Assembly: GCA_963969345.1 (NCBI GenBank)
Contig: OZ017769.1
Coordinates: 7,381,725-7,445,724 of the forward strand
Reading direction: 5' to 3'
DNA length: 64,000 nucleotides
DNA from: Turbatrix aceti
Taxonomy: Eukaryota; Nematoda; Chromadorea; Rhabditida; Panagrolaimidae
Shown here: piece after piece, positions 1-11,600 of the stretch
How the letters are laid out: every line of letters starts with the position of its first letter
How positions within the stretch are numbered: the first letter of the stretch is position 1
The notes under the pieces: generated by a model
Seen by the model: the letters and a program-made list of their open reading frames with translations, nothing else
Told to the model about the DNA's origin: nothing
Databases searched by the model: none
Translations under genes and position numbers: made by a program

Positions 1-563
1 CGTCGAGGACGTAAACGAGCGCTGTCGACGTGCCCTGCTCGCTCTGCCGCTTCACAGCAGGTCCATTTACCTGCACGCGTACCAGTCCAAGCTCTTCAAC
101 GCCTTTCTCTCCGAGTACGCGGCAAAGGTGCCGCCTGAACAGTGGAAGGAACGAAACATCATTCTGGCCAATCCCCATCTCAAGGACGTCGAAACGGGTC
201 AGGACGACGTCTACGCTGTCTACAACGAGGTCCTCGCCAAAGACAAGGTCACTATTGAGGGTTTCCAGGATATCGCCAGGTTTGTTTATTTTTGCCAGTG
301 CAAAAAAAAATTTATTTGTTGATTTTAGTGAGTACGGCCTCCACAAGACTTTCCGCAGCCTGCTCATCAAGCCCAAGAACGTATCGTACCGACGCATCGA
401 ACACGAAGATCTGAATGCACCCATCGTTGCCTACCCAGAACCGCTGCCCGACGATCTCTCTCACCTGGGCAAGGGGTACACCTCTCTTTTGGTCCAATTT
501 GAGCTGCAACCTGGAGCTTACGCAACGACCATTCTCAAAGCTCTTTTTGACCGAGAATTCTGA
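1..563 (+). CDS. PUS7: tRNA pseudouridine synthase, TruD/PUS7 family (3' end only)
   Basis: The gene enters from outside the window, so only its C-terminal part is seen. Coding runs 2-279, then a 49-bp intron (280-328, GT...TTTTAG), then 329-563 with a TGA stop; the phases join cleanly (IAS-EYG). The protein matches the end of the TruD fold of eukaryotic PUS7. It has a Tyr-His-Ala-Tyr-Gln-Ser stretch early, a conserved 'fRslLIKPknVSYR' region, and near the end the family signature QFELqPGAYATTILK. PUS7 converts uridine to pseudouridine in tRNAs and mRNAs; the catalytic Asp lies upstream of the window. Distinguishing PUS7 from PUS7L would need the N-terminal part. Confidence 0.85.
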
Positions 564-635
564 TTTTCACGAGTTTTGAACCTTTTCACGTTGATTTTTT
601 GAAAAATGTTTAGTTTTTTTGCCTTGAAGGCGTGT

Positions 636-1101
636 TGGAGGCGGGGCGGACGTCTCGGTGCACGATTCTGTTGGAGTGGAGGTAGTCGAGGGCGATGATG
701 GAGTGGTGCATGACGTAGGCGCAGAGGTTGCTGACAAACTCCCGCGAGGCGAGGGACAGGATGCAGGGGGTCACGCACGAGTGGACGCCCGGGTTCTTGC
801 CGCGAGGGGCCGAGTGGCGCTGGACCTCCTCGATGAAGCGGCAGATGGAGAGGCAGACCTCGGTGGCGATGCCTATCGCGTCGGAGAGCGAAGGCAGGGT
901 CGTCGTCGACGTCATGACGGTGAGAAAGTTCTCGTGCGGCAGGTAGTGCAGGATGTAGAGGTCCAGTACCATGGATTCCGCCGTATCGTTGTTTTCGAGC
1001 TGGTCCCCCAGTCCGCATCGCTGAAGAAATGATCATCAGTGAAGGAACAAAAAATTGGCAAAAAAATCACCCATGCGCTCGAGATCAAAGATACGCACGG
1101 C
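636..1101 (-). pseudogene. Inverted partial copy of the neighbouring pseudokinase gene (exon 1 end, intron 1, exon 2 start)
   Basis: Read on the minus strand, this stretch repeats 3300-3760 of the plus-strand pseudokinase gene. It includes the end of exon 1, the whole of intron 1 and about 375 bp of exon 2. The exon 2 part encodes the same roughly 110 residues, from MVLDLYILHY to HRDVRPAS, without a difference. The intron and exon 1 part carries several changes, and the donor GT of the original (CGT|GTGAGT) has become AT (CGC|ATGGGT), so the copy could not splice normally. Homology stops abruptly at about 636, followed by unrelated sequence and an early stop. There is no sign of a complete reading frame, so I call it a pseudogene fragment. 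An assembly artefact is possible because the exon part is so similar. Confidence 0.85.
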
Positions 1102-1225
1102 GCAAATTTCTCTCTCGCCACCACTTTTTGGATTACGGTATTTTGATTACACATATCTTTGTACATAATTTATTTGTACGAACAAAATCTCGAGTCACAC
1201 ATTCATTTGTTATCACGTCAAGCTT

Positions 1226-1659
1226 CTACGCTCGAACGGGAGTCTTTTTTCGGATACGCACAAGTTCGGGGGCGACGTATGGCTTCGCACCTCCCTGGGC
1301 AATTGTGACGCCTGCCAGCAGCTTGTTGAATGCCTCGTCGTGGCGAATCGCCAGCAGCAAATGTCGCGGACTGATTCGGGTCTTCTTGTGGTCCCGCGCG
1401 ACGTTGCCCGCGATATCGAGGATATCGCTTGTCAGGTACTCGAGCACGGCCGCCAGGTAGACAGCAGCGCCGGCGCCAAAGCGTTCGGCGTATCGTCCGC
1501 GCCGGAGGAGTCGTTGGACGCGGCTCACGGGAAATATGAGACCAGCACGGGCCGAGCGCGATTTCTGGCTTCGTGCACGCTGAAAATATTGAATAGGCAG
1601 TAAATTTACTGCCGGGAAGGTCAACTAACCTTGGCCTTTGATGCCTTCGTACGCGCCAT
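1226..1659 (-). CDS. H2A: Divergent histone H2A with one intron
   Basis: Two exons on the minus strand, 1630-1659 and 1226-1579, are separated by a 50-bp intron and give 127 residues starting [10 protein letters not shown]. The H2A fold is plain: [20 protein letters not shown] (L1/alpha1), [20 protein letters not shown] (alpha2), then [11 protein letters not shown] and the docking segment [11 protein letters not shown]. Spacing matches canonical H2A rather than H2A.Z. It lacks an SQ(E/D) tail, so it is not H2A.X. Of the acidic-patch residues, E56, D90 and E91 are kept, E61 and E64 are Asp, and position 92 is Ala. An intron plus a downstream AATAAA (plus-strand 1169-1174), and no 3' histone stem-loop, suggest a polyadenylated replacement-type gene. 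It is a nucleosome core component; its special role is unknown. Confidence 0.9.
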
Positions 1660-3085
1660 CGAACACCGTTGATCAAAGAGTCGAAAAGCGGCGACAGAGC
1701 ACTGAATGATGGATATGTGTTCAATGCCATATAAATAAGGGGTTTTGGTGATTTGCATATTGTGTAAATCACTTTCTTATGAGCTGGGTGGCATGAGAGT
1801 TGTCACGGTGTACGGAGAAATTGACGATTCATTTATTTGCTCTAACTAGCGTAAAAAATGGAATTTACGCATTCTACAAAAAATGTCGGTTTAACGCAAA
1901 CCAAAATTTTTGCCTTTACCTTCGATCTGGAGGGCGAATGAGATCAATAGCGCCTCAGGAGTCAATTCTTGATTTTTTTTTGCATTCAAATCGTTGTAGA
2001 AAGCGAAATTTAGATGACAAGGAAAAATAAATCTGTTGATTTACTGTTTTGGTTTAGAAACATTTTAATTATAAGTTCCCTAATGTCGCATCCTTTGAGA
2101 ATGCGAGCGACCGTTCCCCAACAGACGGCATTCACACCTGCCGCAGTCGCTCCGCTCCGAACGTTCGGCCGAACCTTATCGCTGGGAACCTGGCCTGTGC
2201 TGTGGCCGCGCGGAGATAGAGACTCGAACATTTGAATACGACTCTGACCCAACTGCTGTTGCACTGTCCCCTCCCCTTTTGTGTTCAATGCAAGGACGGC
2301 ACGCAGTGCCATCCATGGCTTAGGTGGAACTTGTTATTGGTGTTGTCTCTGGAGTTATTGAACCACCAAGCGAGTGGTCAAGGCACCCCCAAACTTTGTC
2401 CCTTGCCCGGAATGTGGGCGGTTGTATCCCAGGTATTCCCCCAATATCTTACCTAAACTTTTTGTCGCAGTCCACTCTGGAGTCGATGTGGCATTTGGAT
2501 GCAGTCCAATTTATGTCTCGTTTTTTTTCAGATCGCTCCGGAGACAAAGGCATCGGAGCGACGACTTGGCCATTTGCGTTTTAATAATGATGATGAATTT
2601 TTATTTTCTCTTTTATCCACTTACTCACCTCACCGTAACACATCATACCATCATACAGTCAGTCACAGCAGAGACCTTTGACATTTTTTTTTTGAAAAGA
2701 GCACAGAGAGGCGCCTCTGCACGGTGAAGCCGGGTGATCACGTCACCCCGAGCTCGCCAATTCTGACTGGGCACGAAGCAACGTATTTATTATTATTGGG
2801 ACTGTGTTTTCGAAGGGGATGTAATTGATTGTTCTGAGCTGACAAATGGCGACGAACGACAAAAACCGTTAGTGTCTCCTATTTATCGTACGGCTTCCTT
2901 CAAAAGTTGTGTTATGCCTTTGTTTTTTTTTTTTAAACGATTGATTTGGCGCATCGCATTTTTTTTGCGCGAATGCGCGATGTTGGCTGCCCTGCACATC
3001 TTTGTTCTCTGTCCGTGTTTTTGCATGCTTTCCGTGCAAAAAACGTCAGTCAATTTTGCGGGCTTCAGAGTTTTACCTGCCGGTC
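1660..3085. other. Intergenic region, no gene recognised
   Basis: This stretch lies between the H2A start and the pseudokinase start, which are divergent, so both promoters should be here. Several short open frames overlap in 2010-2730, but none has a recognisable domain, a plausible start or splice-compatible neighbours. One frame contains CPECGRLYP, too little to call a zinc finger. I see no tRNA or snRNA signature. A pyrimidine-rich tract followed by TTCAG just before 3070 could be a splice or trans-splice acceptor for the pseudokinase. Confidence 0.5.
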
Positions 3086-5321
3086 ATGTCATTGCGCCGT
3101 ATCGACAGCGGCCGCAGCAAGGTCGAGTTCGAGCTGACGAACAAGCGAATCATCGAGAGCGCCAACTGTCTGCCCAAGGGTGGTCGCGAGCTTCCGAACC
3201 TCCGCATCAAGAATGTCATCGAGACTGGCTACTTTACGACGGTCTACCGGGCCAAATTTGATGCCGATGTCCACGGTCGTCAGGAGAAGGCGATCTGCGC
3301 CTTCCGGATCTTTGATCTCGAACGTGTGAGTGATTTTTTTGCCAATTTTTTGTTCCTTCACTGATGTGCATTTCTTTAGCGATGCGGACTGGGGGACCAG
3401 CTCGAAAACAACGATACGGCGGAATCCATGGTACTGGACCTCTACATCCTGCACTACCTGCCGCACGAGAACTTTCTCACCGTCATGACGTCGACGACGA
3501 CCCTGCCTTCGCTCTCCGACGCGATAGGCATCGCCACCGAGGTCTGCCTCTCCATCTGCCGCTTCATCGAGGAGGTCCAGCGCCACTCGGCCCCTCGCGG
3601 CAAGAACCCGGGCGTCCACTCGTGCGTGACCCCCTGCATCCTGTCCCTCGCCTCGCGGGAGTTTGTCAGCAACCTCTGCGCCTACGTCATGCACCACTCC
3701 ATCATCGCCCTCGACTACCTCCACTCCAACAGAATCGTGCACCGCGACGTCCGCCCCGCCTCCATGCTGCTCAACACCCAGGGCTGCTTCAAGCTCTCCG
3801 GCTTCTCCAAGGCCAAATACTGTCGCCGCAATCCCGGCCTTCGACAGGGCGTAAAACTGGACAGGTTCTCTCTCGCCCATGCCGGCATGTACGTCCTCTT
3901 CGGCACTACCCGCTTCCTGGACGTCACCGGAAGCGCCGATGTCTACGACGTCATGGAAACCTCCAAGTGCAACTTTTTTGAGGTTTGTGACTTCGAAAAA
4001 TGTTTTTTTTTTTTAATTTGGGATTTCAGGCCTTAAGAACACGAAACCAGGTGGAGTACCGTGACCTGACCGCCCGGATGTCTGCAAATGAAATGTCCTT
4101 TTTCACAGCGGCGTTCTCGAACAAGGAACGTCTTGCCATCCGGTGCCTACTGCACTGTCGACTCGCTCGGCTCTCCCAGACTCAGCTCGAGTCGACCCGA
4201 AACGACATCCTCCGGACGATGGCCAAGTACTCGTGCCGACCGGCTGGCCTCTACGAGGACCATACGGTAAGTTACTTTTTTTTCCAGCGTGTCTGAATAG
4301 CACCTTTGCAGCTGCTGACGAAGATCAAGCGCTGCTTCATCAGTCTCCACAGCGCCCGCGGCGATGCAAACGACTCGGTAGAGGACGAGGTCGCTTCGAC
4401 CCCGGACAGCAGCACCGGCTGCTCAGAGCCGTCGTTGATGGTGCTACTCAGCAATCAGGTGATTGGATTCCGCCTCACCGTCGTCGTAAATACGCGACCT
4501 GACAGCAATCCGATCGTGCTTTCGAGATTCGTCGATCCAAATGTCGAAATTAATTTTTACAGTTTTCTGCACCTGCTTATTTACGATACCGGGAAAGGAA
4601 AGCTCTTCAGCTTTGATGTTCTTCCGCTTCGGCGATACATCAATGAGGTGTTTAACAAGGTTGGTCCATTTTTTGTTCATGAACGTTTCGTATATTTTTT
4701 TTCACAAATGCTAACGAACGTGAACAAATTTTTCCCTGTTCGCAAACAAGCACGAATGATTTGGACCAAATTTTGTTCAGTCATTTTTTTCATAGCTAAA
4801 GTGACATTTTTTGTGGTTTTCGTTATCAGCGTTTTTGATTTAATTTTTTTTTAAATTTACCCAAAATGGGCGCTTATTTTTTTTCGTTTTATTTGTTCAA
4901 AAAATTTAGAAATGTTCGTGAACGAACATAAACAATAAATTTATACTTTGTTCGCGAACATGAACATACACGAACATTTCTGTTGTTCTCGTTTTTTTCT
5001 TGCAAACTCGTAACTTTTTTCAAAAACTTTCAGCTCTACCGAATCTTAACACTCCGAATTTCGAGCGGCCCAGAAGATCTCCTAGAATCTGTCGTTGGGT
5101 GTCGCACGGAGCAGGTCTTCTTGATGCAGCAATCCTTGACCCACGAACGATTCGCGACGATCAAGGTACGCGTCTGCCGGCTGGGCGCGGGAGCTGACGA
5201 CAGCCTCAGCGGCCCCATCGACTACATGGCGGAGAGCCTGGATATGAGCAGATTCAACGAGAGCGAGCCCTTCGAAGACGAAGACACCACCCTTGACACC
5301 ACTCCGATAACTGTTTCGTAA
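3086..5321 (+). CDS. Protein kinase-like pseudokinase, family not recognised
   Basis: Five exons (3086-3325, 3380-3982, 4030-4266, 4312-4659, 5034-5321) give 571 residues. Residues ~40-80 look like a kinase N-lobe: ETGYFTTVYRAKF stands in for the glycine loop, and the VAxK lysine position reads AFR. A C-helix-like segment ends HYLPHENFLTV. Around residue 210, HRDVRPAS keeps the HRD triplet but lacks the Asn of HRDxxxxN, and SGF replaces DFG. Three catalytic elements are therefore missing or changed, so phosphotransfer is unlikely; a scaffold or allosteric role is inferred. The C-terminal third is acidic and Ser-rich and unlike any family I recognise. The start at MSLRRIDSG is the first ATG after a likely acceptor. 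The last intron (374 bp) holds a degenerate inverted-repeat element. A broken inverted copy of exon 2 lies 2.3 kb upstream. Confidence 0.75.
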
Positions 5322-5675
5322 CTGACTGACTACCTTACATGTTTTTTTGACGGGCGCTCATTATTTGTTTGTTGATTTGATCCGGGTCCTGTTGGCCAGT
5401 GGTGCATCTTTTTTTTTCTGTTGTTTCTTTTATAAATTAACGGCGCCCTTGAAAAGGCTCCGAGACAGATTATAAAAGGATTTCGCACAACTGAGTGACT
5501 GGTGTGATTCATGGAAGACGTGGACAACCCTCGCGAGATTGGACAACTTTCATTTGACGCTCAATGCTCGCCGAGGGAGGCCAACCCGAAGAGTACGTGC
5601 GTGCGTCGCGATACAGATACGCTTTGACCGAGAAGAAGAAGGGTGTGCCGTGTGTTTAATCGACTTGGAATCGAC
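5322..5675. other. Short intergenic region between two convergent genes
   Basis: These 354 bases hold the 3' untranslated regions of the pseudokinase (+) and PDE1 (-). A TATAAAAGG string occurs at about 5471, but with no start codon arrangement that would make it a promoter. Nothing else is recognised. Confidence 0.5.
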
Positions 5676-8600
5676 TTAGTGACCGTTGGCAGTGGTGTTG
5701 GAAGTGCCGTTCTCCTTGGCCGCGGCCTCGGCTTTGGCGTTGCGTTCTTGATCTTCTGAAAAAAAATTTTGCGTTGCATTTGGATGAATTTAGACGATCG
5801 AGACCACCCACCTTTGACAGCCCGCTCCCGCCACGTCGACTTATTCTCCTGGAGGTGCCGGACCCAGGGATTCGGAATCTCCAGCTTGCCGAAGTAATTA
5901 ATCGGGATTCTGCGGATCGAGTTATTACCACTCGGGCTTTTGCTGAAAAATACAGGTGAGGGATGAACGCGAAGCTTTCTCAACTCACAGATCAGGCACA
6001 GGAGAAAGCGATGCGCCGGAAACCGAACCATCGCGGCCATCAGCGTTAGAATTAGGCGGGAAAAGAGAATCCGAAGAAGGCAGCGAAACGAGGGGTTCCA
6101 CCATCTTTGTCAGCATCTCACCACAAACAACCATCGTAGGCTCGACGATGAAATCGATGAAGCCGATCTGCGATTCTGCGACGTGAACGGTGTGGCGATC
6201 GCAGAGAGGAGAGTACGGCAGGCCCATGGAAGCCTCGAGGTCGCCCTGACGGAAGAATTCCTCGAGCACGCCCTGCGTCCAGCGAGAATGCAGCTCCCAT
6301 GGCTTGGAGGCGTGCGAGATGTCGCAGGCGTGGACGATGAGGCAGAGCGCCTTCATCTTGTCTATGCCCTCGGGCAGTGTAAGCATGTTTTTCATCGTCT
6401 TGATTTGGACAAAGTGGGTGCTCATGTCGGTTGCTAGCACGATTTCTATGCACTGAAAAATGGAAAATGAAAAATGAATTTGGGTAATTTTAAAAGATGA
6501 AGCCGTTTAAATTAGATTTTTCGGACCAAAAACGGTGGCCTTGAAGCGCGCAAAAAATCCAAGCCAAGCCGACAAGTCTGTGCGCAGGATTAAAATACGG
6601 ATTAGGGGTCCACTCAAGGAAATGAAGTATGTATGTAAATAGATATGCGTCCCAGACTCACCATATTCCTGAGTTCACGATATTCATCCCGCGTGAGGCG
6701 TTCAAAAATGTTTTTATCGTCATCCTTGAGCAATCTGAAGCACGAGCTGACGTGGTGATTCTCAAGGACACTTCGATCGTTGTAGAGCAGAGCAAAGTGT
6801 GATCCCGACTGAATGTGAAAGTTGTTTGTGTGTCCCGTATGTTCGTAGTCGTGAATGAGTGCACCAAAAACGACAGCTAGCATTTCCAAGTCGCTTAGAG
6901 AGCTCTAAAACAACATCCGAGATTAGAATCCTTTCTCCTTCCAAGAGCCGTCTCCCGGAAGTGCATTAGGCCCAGGAACTCACAGCGAGGCCCGTTTGAG
7001 AGAGCATGAAGTGGGAGGTCTGCGTGACGTCGCACGCATGCACCGTATTGTGGTAGGGATTGTTGTGCTTACTGTAGCCAGCCTCGAGTGCCAGAAGGTA
7101 GTTTTCGAGCAACTGGTAGTTGATCTTGAAGCGATCCAGAAAGCCGTACCTGTTGAAGAGCTCGAAGCCGACGTACTTGAGTCCATGACCGTCCGTGACC
7201 TCGTTGAGTTCGAAGGAATTGAAGCCCCACGAACAGACATTCTGAAAAAAAAAATTTTTTTTGAAGGACGAATCCTCTCTTCACACGGAACCAACCACCC
7301 GCATGGCATCGCGTGCCAAGACTCACCTTTAAATATGGCGCATATTCCGCGGGAATGGGTGCCAGCACTGTTTGGGTCTTGCGGAATATTCTGAAACGCG
7401 AAGCTTCGAATGACTGACTCGCGAGAAGTTATGAATTATGCACTTCCGCTGCTCGTGATCTTCGAGTCAGGAAAATTTTTTCAGAAGTTTTGTAAACAAA
7501 CAATTCGGGAAAAAATGAGATAAAAGACCTTGAGGTCCGTTTATGTCGGCACGAGCATCCAAGATTGCTTCCTCCTGGTAATAAAAGCTGTTTTTGTGTT
7601 TTTGCCCGTTGGGACCCAAGAATTCCCATAAAAGGAAGTAATGAACGGTAAACCCGCTTACTTTTCAAAGAAAATGCCGGTACGAATGGCATTGGCGACG
7701 GATTTGAATTTTGGCTTCTCACGCTTTCTGGCAGCTGCCTGGCGGGTGAAGGTGGCAGCCAGCCACTCGCGTACCTCGTCTGGCACGGTGTCGGGCGTGA
7801 CTTCGGCAAGGTCGTCGTCCTCGTCGCAGATGCGACTAAAAATACGTCAGAATAAAAAAAATGCAAAAAAAACGGGTTTTTACCGAGTTTCGTCCATGTA
7901 CGCGGTCTCAAGAACGAGAGCGGCATATTCGATATTGCGTTTGAGGTCTTCGAGAGGTAGCTGGCCGCTGTTGAGCTGGTGCAAGATGTATCGGAGTCTA
8001 AAAAAGGCGGGTTAGGGGGGTACAGGGTAGAAAATGGGGTGTAGGGGGCTCAAGGGCCGAGAAAACAACCTGCAGGCGTGCTTGCGCAGAATAAGCTGAT
8101 AAAAGCCATAGCTATCGCCGACCATCATGCTGGGGGGAAGAAGATCCGAAGCAAGACGAGACAACTAGTGACACTGTCCGGACGACCGAGGAAAGCAAGG
8201 TGTGACACGAAGCCTCTTCCCCGGGTGCATAAATGAGGCTAGAGCCGCCGCTTACGGAAACCACGGCTTAGATAAAAAGCGCGTCGTTGCGTGTGAGCCA
8301 GCGATAAATAGATATGATGCGGCCCAGAAAGCCAAGAAAGCCTCGAGGCCCTGCTCGTCCCGACCAGTGGCTGTGGCTAGTGCGTCACAGGTGAGGGAGT
8401 GACGTGATATTTAGTAAATACGATGGATTCGGTCCCGGCAAATAAGCGAGGCTTTTAGTATGATACTTAAAATTGTCGCCGTCTGGAGAAGAAAAATGTC
8501 GCCGAGTAAAAAAAGCGCTTGTCGAACAAAATTTGAAAACCCGGCAGGTGACCGGTGGGTTCGGTTGGAATGCAGCGGCTCGCGCATGCATGCATGCATG

Positions 8601-11600
8601 GCGTCATCGATGCCTCAGGTAAAAGCGTCGTCGTGGCAACCATCTTGGCTCGCTGGCCGGCAGAACAGCATCTCCGGAATGGAGACATGCTAACTAACAT
8701 AAGCGATATTCCTGCAGCTCGCTTCCGGCTGCCGAGAGCCAAGAGAAAAAGCCGAGAGCCGCGCATCATCTCAGGACAACTCACCGCTCACGCAGGCTTC
8801 CAACAAGCTCGAAGTTAGAGATAAAACGGGGATGAGAGACGGAAAAGGCCTTGCTCATGCGAGGCGACCTCGGAGACCTCGCGGACACCGATGCACTCCG
8901 CTCGGAGGATACCGCCAACGCGAGCGGGGTCATCGCGGCCCCCGAACTGTTTGCCAGCATCTCCGCCGGCGTCAGCGGACGCTGGTGCTGATGCGCCGGC
9001 GACGATCTGATCTTCATCGGCGCTGCAATGGGACGATGGACTTAGAAATGCTAGTTTTGCAACAAAAAAAAACGCGCAAAAAAAACAAAAATACACTTGG
9101 GAGATTTGGCAGGTGCAAACGCGTTTGCGAACGGCACCTGCTACTGAAAAATGTGCCTGTATGTATTTATAACGTTCTTATATTTTTTGTAAGAAATTTA
9201 TACAAAAACATCAGAATTTCTTTAAAAAAATGGAATTTATGATAAAATGTAAAAAAAAATACCAAAATTTTTTGAAAAAAAAATTTTTTTCAAATAATTT
9301 TTTTTTATATTTGTTTTCAAAGTTAAAATTGTTTTCAAAAAATGAAATTGACACAAAAATGTATGAATTTCTTACAAAAAACGTAAGAATGTTATTTACA
9401 CGTATGTACTTTTTTTTCAGTGCTGATAAGCATTTGTCAACCTGCCAAACTTCGAAGGCTACAATTTTGCAGATTGGGCATCGACAACGACAATAATTGT
9501 AGCCCTTCAGAATTGTGTTATGAACAGCAGCTGGCAGAGGATGCAGACGGCATGAAAGCTGATTCCCCCAGGAACGGCACGGCACATTCCGGAGATTGGC
9601 TACGTAGCGTACGACGACCGGTGCGGAGGCGAAGGCAAAGGCGGAGAGAACGAACGTCGGATGTGGCTGCGTATAATTACCCCCAGGCAATGATAACCGA
9701 CGGGGAAAAGAAACGAACACTGCAGTGGGCCCGACGGCCTCACGTCTCGCATCCTGCGGATGCCAAAGCCCGTTGAAAACTGATTCCCCGATGCCTTTCG
9801 AGGACAACAGCCTACGTTCCTGGGGGCCAGACGGGAAAATAAAGCAGCATTTGTTTTGGATGATTGATCGGTCGGATGGCGTTAAATCCATCCAGCAGCC
9901 CCCCGTCACATGCATGCACGATTGATGCGGGGCCGCCAGTAAACTGTGCTGGTGCTGCGTTTGTTCAAAATTGCCCCTGACGTAGTCGACGTAGTTTCAA
10001 AATGTGTCACTACCTATGCAGCCCACGCACATAAATACTGTTTAACATCACGGCCACCGCATCATTTTACGTCATTTAATATTTTAAATGGCCGACACGG
10101 TTTTATGGTTGGTTATCGGGGTCGGATTTTGCCGACTTAGCCGGGGATAGTCGGTGTCGTCGTCGTCGCCAATCAAAGGCAACGTGCATAAGGAAAATTA
10201 AGCCAAACAAAAAAATGTGAATCCCTCCGTAAAAATAAAAAATATGTACGATTCGTCAGATCTTACGGGATTAGATTGCGCATGGGGCAAAAGTAAAAGT
10301 TATCCGATGTTGTCCGACCGGAAGGTCCCAAACGAACCCAGCAACACTAACATGAGCCGACCAAAATAACCGGCGCGTTGTTTTTTCATCTACAGCCTGC
10401 TGCTGCTGCCGGGGGCTGCTGTCACGCATTCCAAAAACTGGCACCGACCGGGCTAACCCAATTGAAGTGAGGTTCGCTTGCAGACAGACTCAATGTTATC
10501 TTTTGTGCCCGGGCCGGCAACATCCGATTATGCCCGCCGACCAAGCACCCCCAATCACAATTTCACCCCGGATAATTGACTTCACGTGCGATGAAGCGAA
10601 GTGCAGTCGTCCGTTTTTTTAAGCCTTAAACGTTACATTTTTTTTCGGAAAACTGTTGCAGCGGGGAAATATGTATTGTACATAAAAAGATCTTTGAGCT
10701 TTCTCCCGACTCAAAAATTACATAAATGTCGAGAGCAAGTTACATAAAAGCCAGAACAACGCCATCGAAAAAGATACAGTCCTGCGAGCCGTGCAAAAAC
10801 GCAGCAGACATAAATTGCATTCTGCCATAAACAAGAATGCCAAAAACAAGTCCATTGTGCAGAGGCTGTACCCCTCATGTCAGCGGGCCAGGCTTATTTT
10901 TCCGGAATATTTAAAAAACGACTCACTCCTTGAGACTTTTGAGCGCGGCTTCGGTCTGCGGCGAGAGTTCGTCGTCGGGAGCCGAAGAAGGCCGTGACTT
11001 GGACTTGCGCTGACCCATGTTGGTCACCGGCAGCTGGGTCGGCGATTGGAAGGGCCGCGTCACGGAGTCCTGCTTTTTGTAGAGGGTAAAGGGCCGCGTC
11101 GAGGTGCTCCGCTGATCGACTGAAACGCGAGCCGTTGTTGGTGTTGCGGCGGGTGTCTCGTTGGGCATGGCTGAGACTCGAGTGAGGCAAAATGTCACGG
11201 AAAGGCGCCTGACGAATGAAGAATGCCTGACTTCCCGCCCGTCAGAATTCAATTTCGAGTGTCAGAGTGACGCGCAGCACGCCTACCCGGGTCTGAGCCA
11301 AGCCGGAGATGGAGATGCTCCTGGCTGCTCGCAGGATAAACAAGCCTCCCCTGATTCCATTTGGCCGGGCACTGAGGGCAGAACGACTCACATCAGAACG
11401 CATCAGCGAAACTAAACCAAACAACAGCCCTCATCCACCCCCGAAAAGGATGGCCAAGTCTCTCGCCGGAAACTGTTAACGAGGTTGAACCCGCGTTGAC
11501 AACAAAACAAGTGAACAAGTTACAAGTTGCCGTCAACTTGACTGACGATGCGATGCTTCTTCTCTTCGCCTGTTGTCTTGGCCCGCCGCTAGGGCCATTT

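Noticed and set aside
2010..2727. Overlapping plus-strand frames with a CPECGRLYP string, considered as a zinc finger or gag-like remnant
   Set aside because: There is one CxxC only, no matching His or Cys partners, no start or splice context, and the frames are mutually overlapping.
3089..3880. Long minus-strand open frame across the pseudokinase exons
   Set aside because: It is the mirror of GC-rich coding sequence; the same shadow appears over the inverted copy at 658-1032, and it has no domain.
4459..4562. Possible intron GTGATT...TTTTACAG inside pseudokinase exon 4
   Set aside because: Removing it brings an in-frame stop within 20 codons; reading through keeps a long open frame to the next donor.
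3086..5321. Assigning the pseudokinase to STRAD
   Set aside because: STRAD lacks the HRD-like triplet pattern seen here and ends with a WEF-type motif; beyond being pseudokinases the two share no diagnostic segment.
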